Shown here piece by piece: positions 18,418 to 21,341 of a stretch of DNA of 21,341 nucleotides. Each line of letters opens with the position of its first letter. Positions within the stretch are counted from its first letter, which is position 1. Source of the DNA: Hirudo medicinalis (taxonomy: Eukaryota > Annelida > Clitellata > Hirudinida > Hirudinidae); assembly GCA_011800805.1 (NCBI GenBank), contig MPNW01000925.1, positions 27,562 through 48,902 of the forward strand, written 5' to 3'. The notes under the pieces were generated by a model, which was not told the DNA's origin, did no database searches, and worked only from the letters and a program-made list of their open reading frames with translations. A program made the position numbers and the translations under genes.

Positions 18418-19620
18418 TATATTGTAAAGATTTCATATTATGCAACCATATTTGATAACAACAATGATTCACCATCATTGTCGGCGTTATCGCACGTTCT
18501 CAATTGCAAGGGCAATAAGCCACTTCAACGAAGCATACCTGATGAGGTGCGAGTGCAAATCGGTGCCGTTTAAAAAATATTTTCAGATTTCATTTTCGAA
18601 TTTCACTTTTAAAAGTCACCAAAGAATCGAACTAAGAAGCCTGATTCAGCAGTTTCGTTTGATTTGATCTTTCTACTCGGCAGATGTTTGCCTGGGTAAA
18701 TGATTTTTTAAATTGAATTTTAATGATTAACAAATATTTATGACAACATCGTGATTATTTTAATGTTATTTATTTCAACAAGATATTTCCTCATTAGGTT
18801 TTTTTGCAAGTACTTTTTCACAGGAAAGAGGAAAAATATTTATAAGTCTGCAAAGCGTTTTCACGAAACACACCTGCCACATCACTCACTATCCCAGGAC
18901 ATGGATAGGAAGCATAATCCAACATCACAACAACTTCAAAGAACACTCAACAACAGGCGCATTAACATCAACACCAACATCACATCAACCACAAAAAGAA
19001 TCACTTTTTAAATCTCTAAAGAGAGAAATGAAAAATCTTTACGTATTTTTAGAACATTCAAAGTTTAAAAAAATTAAAGTCTGCTGGGAACAATGCACCA
19101 AGACACAGCAACAACAACAACAACATTTCCAATCTGAATGTGATGAATTAACATTCAAATTCTCCAGAAAAGTCATCAGAAACTCCTGCTGTTGGATGAA
19201 ACGTGTTTCAATTGTAAATCTTTTGAGAGTTGTTTTTAATTAATTTTTAAATTCTCAAAAGTTTTTCTTGCCTCCGAGAAGGATCACGTTGTTTACTTTC
19301 AACGTGAGTTTGTTTTGTTTTCAACAGGAACTCAAACTGGACTCAGTTTTTTTCCTTTCGCTTTACAAATTCTTATTTGAAATTCGTTTCAAGTTTTACA
19401 GAAAATACTTTCCTTTCTCAGCATTTAATTTGAATAATCCTAAATCTAATTATATTCGTTGATAATCTTACTTTATGGCTGAAAAGAAAATTGATATTTT
19501 AATAAGTGTATTGTTTAAAGAGTTATAATAATAATTGTTAATTAATTGTTATGTAATTGCATGATATTCGAATTTATAATTCAGGAAATTATTCTCAGCC
19601 CCATAAAGTTCTCAGATAAA
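18418..19620. other. A+T-rich stretch without a recognised gene
   Basis: Open frames at 18440-18667, 18751-19011, 19028-19243 and 19268-19462 lack any domain I recognise. A short CAA run lies at about 19108-19122. No repeat array of note. Confidence 0.55.
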
Positions 19621-19626
19621 AATGGT

Positions 19627-19682
19627 CACGTGGGCCAATAATGTCGGCCATATTGCCTGAGATTCAAGGATTGATGACGTCA
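19627..19682 (+). promoter_or_regulatory. Promoter-like motif cluster (E-box, CCAAT, GCCAT, CRE)
   Basis: CACGTG at 19627-19632, CCAAT at 19635-19639, GCCATATTG at 19647-19655 (YY1-like on the minus strand) and TGACGTCA at 19675-19682 fall within 56 bp of otherwise A+T-rich DNA. Each is a well-known animal promoter element and their density is unusual for this window. No TATA box or downstream reading frame confirms a promoter; 19683-20160 is A+T-rich and gene-free. Confidence 0.35.
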
Positions 19683-20201
19683 TCAAAACGAAAGTGCAAC
19701 TTTTGGAAGAAATATTGTGTGAGGTCCTGTCGACCTGGATTAAACGTAATATCAGCTTATGACTTATTATTATTCATTTTCATTAATTCTGAAATTATTT
19801 AAATCTTTTATTAATTTTTATTAAATAAACTATAATTATTGATAATTATTAGACTTCTTTATTGATGATTTGTTGAAATTATTATTTTTATTGTTATTAG
19901 TGAACTGAAAGTTGGCAAAATTTTATTTTACTGGCATTATTGAAGAAGTGCTACTAATATTACGTCGAATAAACAAATGTGAACAAAACAGCTAAAAATA
20001 AATCGGTGGTTTTTCCGAGTCTATTTCTAGCTTCCTACTTTATCTTCCTTTCTCAAAAAGAGTTAATAATCCAAAGATATTATAAATCGTAATTAATTGG
20101 GGAAAATCTTATTCTCCTCTGCTGAGATGGTAAAACTCTAAATCAGAGGTTCCAAAAGTGGGTTGTTGTCCTCGATATGGAGAGAAGACAACAGTGATCA
20201 T

Positions 20202-20280
20202 CTCATCATCATCACCACCACCACCGCCACCACCATCATCATCATGATTGTCATCATCGTCGTCGTCGTCGTCATCATCA
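20202..20280 (+). repeat. (ATC)n/(ACC)n/(GTC)n compound tract
   Basis: ATC triplets change to ACC, back to ATC, then GTC and ATC. The overlapping 65-72 codon frames are repeat translations. From 20281 to 20561 I see no feature. Confidence 0.9.
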
Positions 20281-20561
20281 GTGAGGTTTGTTCAAATGGA
20301 AATAAAGACGAAATGGCCTCCCTGTTCCTCCTTATTGGCTGTTTTTCTATTATTTTATGGGTGGGCTGAAGAAATGTTTCTTCAAGCAACCCTGAACCAA
20401 TACGTTGGAGGTTCAAAACCTGCTTTGGTTGAATTCAATTGCTGAGCAAATACACAAATCTACTGCAAAACAGCGGAAGAAGTTCGTGAAATTGAACGTT
20501 ACTCATTTGAAACCAGCCACATACGAATTAGTGATGTCCATTGTTAAGAACACAGATTTGC

Positions 20562-20624
<63 letters not shown>

Positions 20625-20634
20625 GATGATGATG
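20562..20634 (+). repeat. (GAT)n microsatellite
   Basis: About 24 GAT triplets with a single GGT interruption near 20610, ending just before the left copy of the 90-bp duplication. Confidence 0.95.
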
Positions 20635-20638
20635 TAGT

Positions 20639-20728
20639 GGTGATGATTGTAAACTTTCCAATATTGCCCTATTTTTAATGGCATATGTTTGAATTTAAAT
20701 TCCAATCGAAATATTATTCTGGATTGCT
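20639..20728 (+). repeat. 90-bp direct repeat, copy 1 (ends at the N)
   Basis: Identical over 90 bases to 20848-20937. It ends in ggattgct immediately before the only ambiguous base of the window (N at 20729). Confidence 0.97.
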
Positions 20729-20847
20729 NTTATTCTGCAGGAGCGGAAAATCATGAACATGTCCTCGCCAGGATGATTATTCCTGGTGTCATTTCAATCT
20801 GCTGTCGTGGAATCATTCCAGATGATGATGATGATGATGGTGGTGAT

Positions 20848-20937
20848 GGTGATGATTGTAAACTTTCCAATATTGCCCTATTTTTAATGGCATATGTTTG
20901 AATTTAAATTCCAATCGAAATATTATTCTGGATTGCT
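20848..20937 (+). repeat. 90-bp direct repeat, copy 2
   Basis: Exact copy of 20639-20728, 209 bp downstream and also preceded by a (GAT)n/(GGT)n tract (20820-20850). The sequences diverge right after ggattgct. Confidence 0.97.
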
Positions 20938-21008
20938 ACAATTCTTATTGCTAACATCATTCAGAGATGAAAATGACTTCAAAATTAGCTTAAAACTTCG
21001 CCGAAATG

Positions 21009-21026
21009 TGACGTCATTCACACCTG
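21009..21026 (+). promoter_or_regulatory. CRE plus CACCTG composite motif
   Basis: TGACGTCA at 21009-21016 followed by ttCACACCTG. The same arrangement with identical spacing occurs at 2837-2854. Function is inference. Confidence 0.35.
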
Positions 21027-21150
21027 TGACACCTCTATTAGTGAATCCGTGTTTGAGATTAAAGAGTCTTTGAACCACAAGAAATACATCGACTTTCATT
21101 TACGCCGATATTTTTAGCTATTAATCAATTGCTATTAAGAAGACGCTGAT

Positions 21151-21248
21151 GGTGATGACGATGCTGATGAATAAGATGGTTTATGGTGGTCACGGAGTTG
21201 GTGATGACGATGCTGATGAATAAGATGGTTTATGGTGGTCACGGAGTT
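21151..21248 (+). repeat. 49-bp perfect tandem duplication
   Basis: Bases 21151-21199 and 21200-21248 are identical, beginning ggtgatgacgatgctgatg and ending cacggagtt. The duplication lies in GAT/GGT-rich sequence that continues to about 21300. Confidence 0.97.
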
Positions 21249-21341
21249 AGTGATGTTGGTGATGATGATGGGAATGATGACGAGGGATAACGATGAAGCA
21301 CGGTGACTGCTTTACATTCAATCAGCAATAAATTTATTAAC

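Overview
The window looks like gene-poor nuclear DNA from an animal. It is strongly A+T-rich and crowded with tri-, tetra- and pentanucleotide arrays ((GAT)n/(ATC)n, (GTT)n, (ATCC)n, (AATRC)n). I found no rRNA, no intact tRNA, no bacterial-type operon and no convincing intact protein-coding gene. The style fits an invertebrate, possibly a lophotrochozoan such as an annelid or leech, but nothing in the sequence proves the taxon. Most of the many 60-140 codon open frames are translations of microsatellites (poly-D, N, H, M, I, S, Q, or SIHP/QYNTI repeats).

Layout. Bases 1-2.7 kb are simple arrays in an A+T-rich desert, including a phase-perfect heptamer array (2051-2162). A GC-richer patch at 2.74-2.91 kb carries a CRE palindrome and nuclear-receptor-like half-sites. 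From 2.95 to 6.2 kb there are GAT, GGAT, GTT and AAT arrays, a 326-bp pentamer array with a 30-bp higher-order unit (4836-5161), and beside it a patch of interleaved inverted repeats (5291-5382). At 7.0-8.2 kb there is a degraded coding-like patch whose open pieces all lie in one frame. Bases 8932-9990 are the clearest discrete element: a 1,059-bp hAT-type DNA transposon with TAGAGCC termini and a near-perfect 8-bp target-site duplication. It is inserted in, and splits, an ATCC-type microsatellite, and it keeps a decayed N-terminal piece of a hAT transposase. From 10 to 17 kb the sequence is low-complexity DNA with minisatellites (12-bp, 26-bp and 32-bp units). At 17.5-18.1 kb there is a tRNA-like, probably SINE-derived segment on the minus strand, then hairpins and perfect direct repeats of AGGTCA-type half-sites (DR4 and DR1). 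From 18.1 kb to the end the DNA is mostly A+T-rich, with one promoter-like motif cluster (19.63-19.68 kb), an exact 90-bp duplication next to the only N (20639-20937), and a 49-bp tandem duplication (21151-21248).

No genes act together here. The history visible is of mobile-element insertion and decay, plus active microsatellite and minisatellite growth. The best candidates for something new are the hAT element and the structured patch at 5291-5382. The recurrent CRE and AGGTCA direct-repeat motifs are weaker candidates: they are motif matches only, with no evidence of function.
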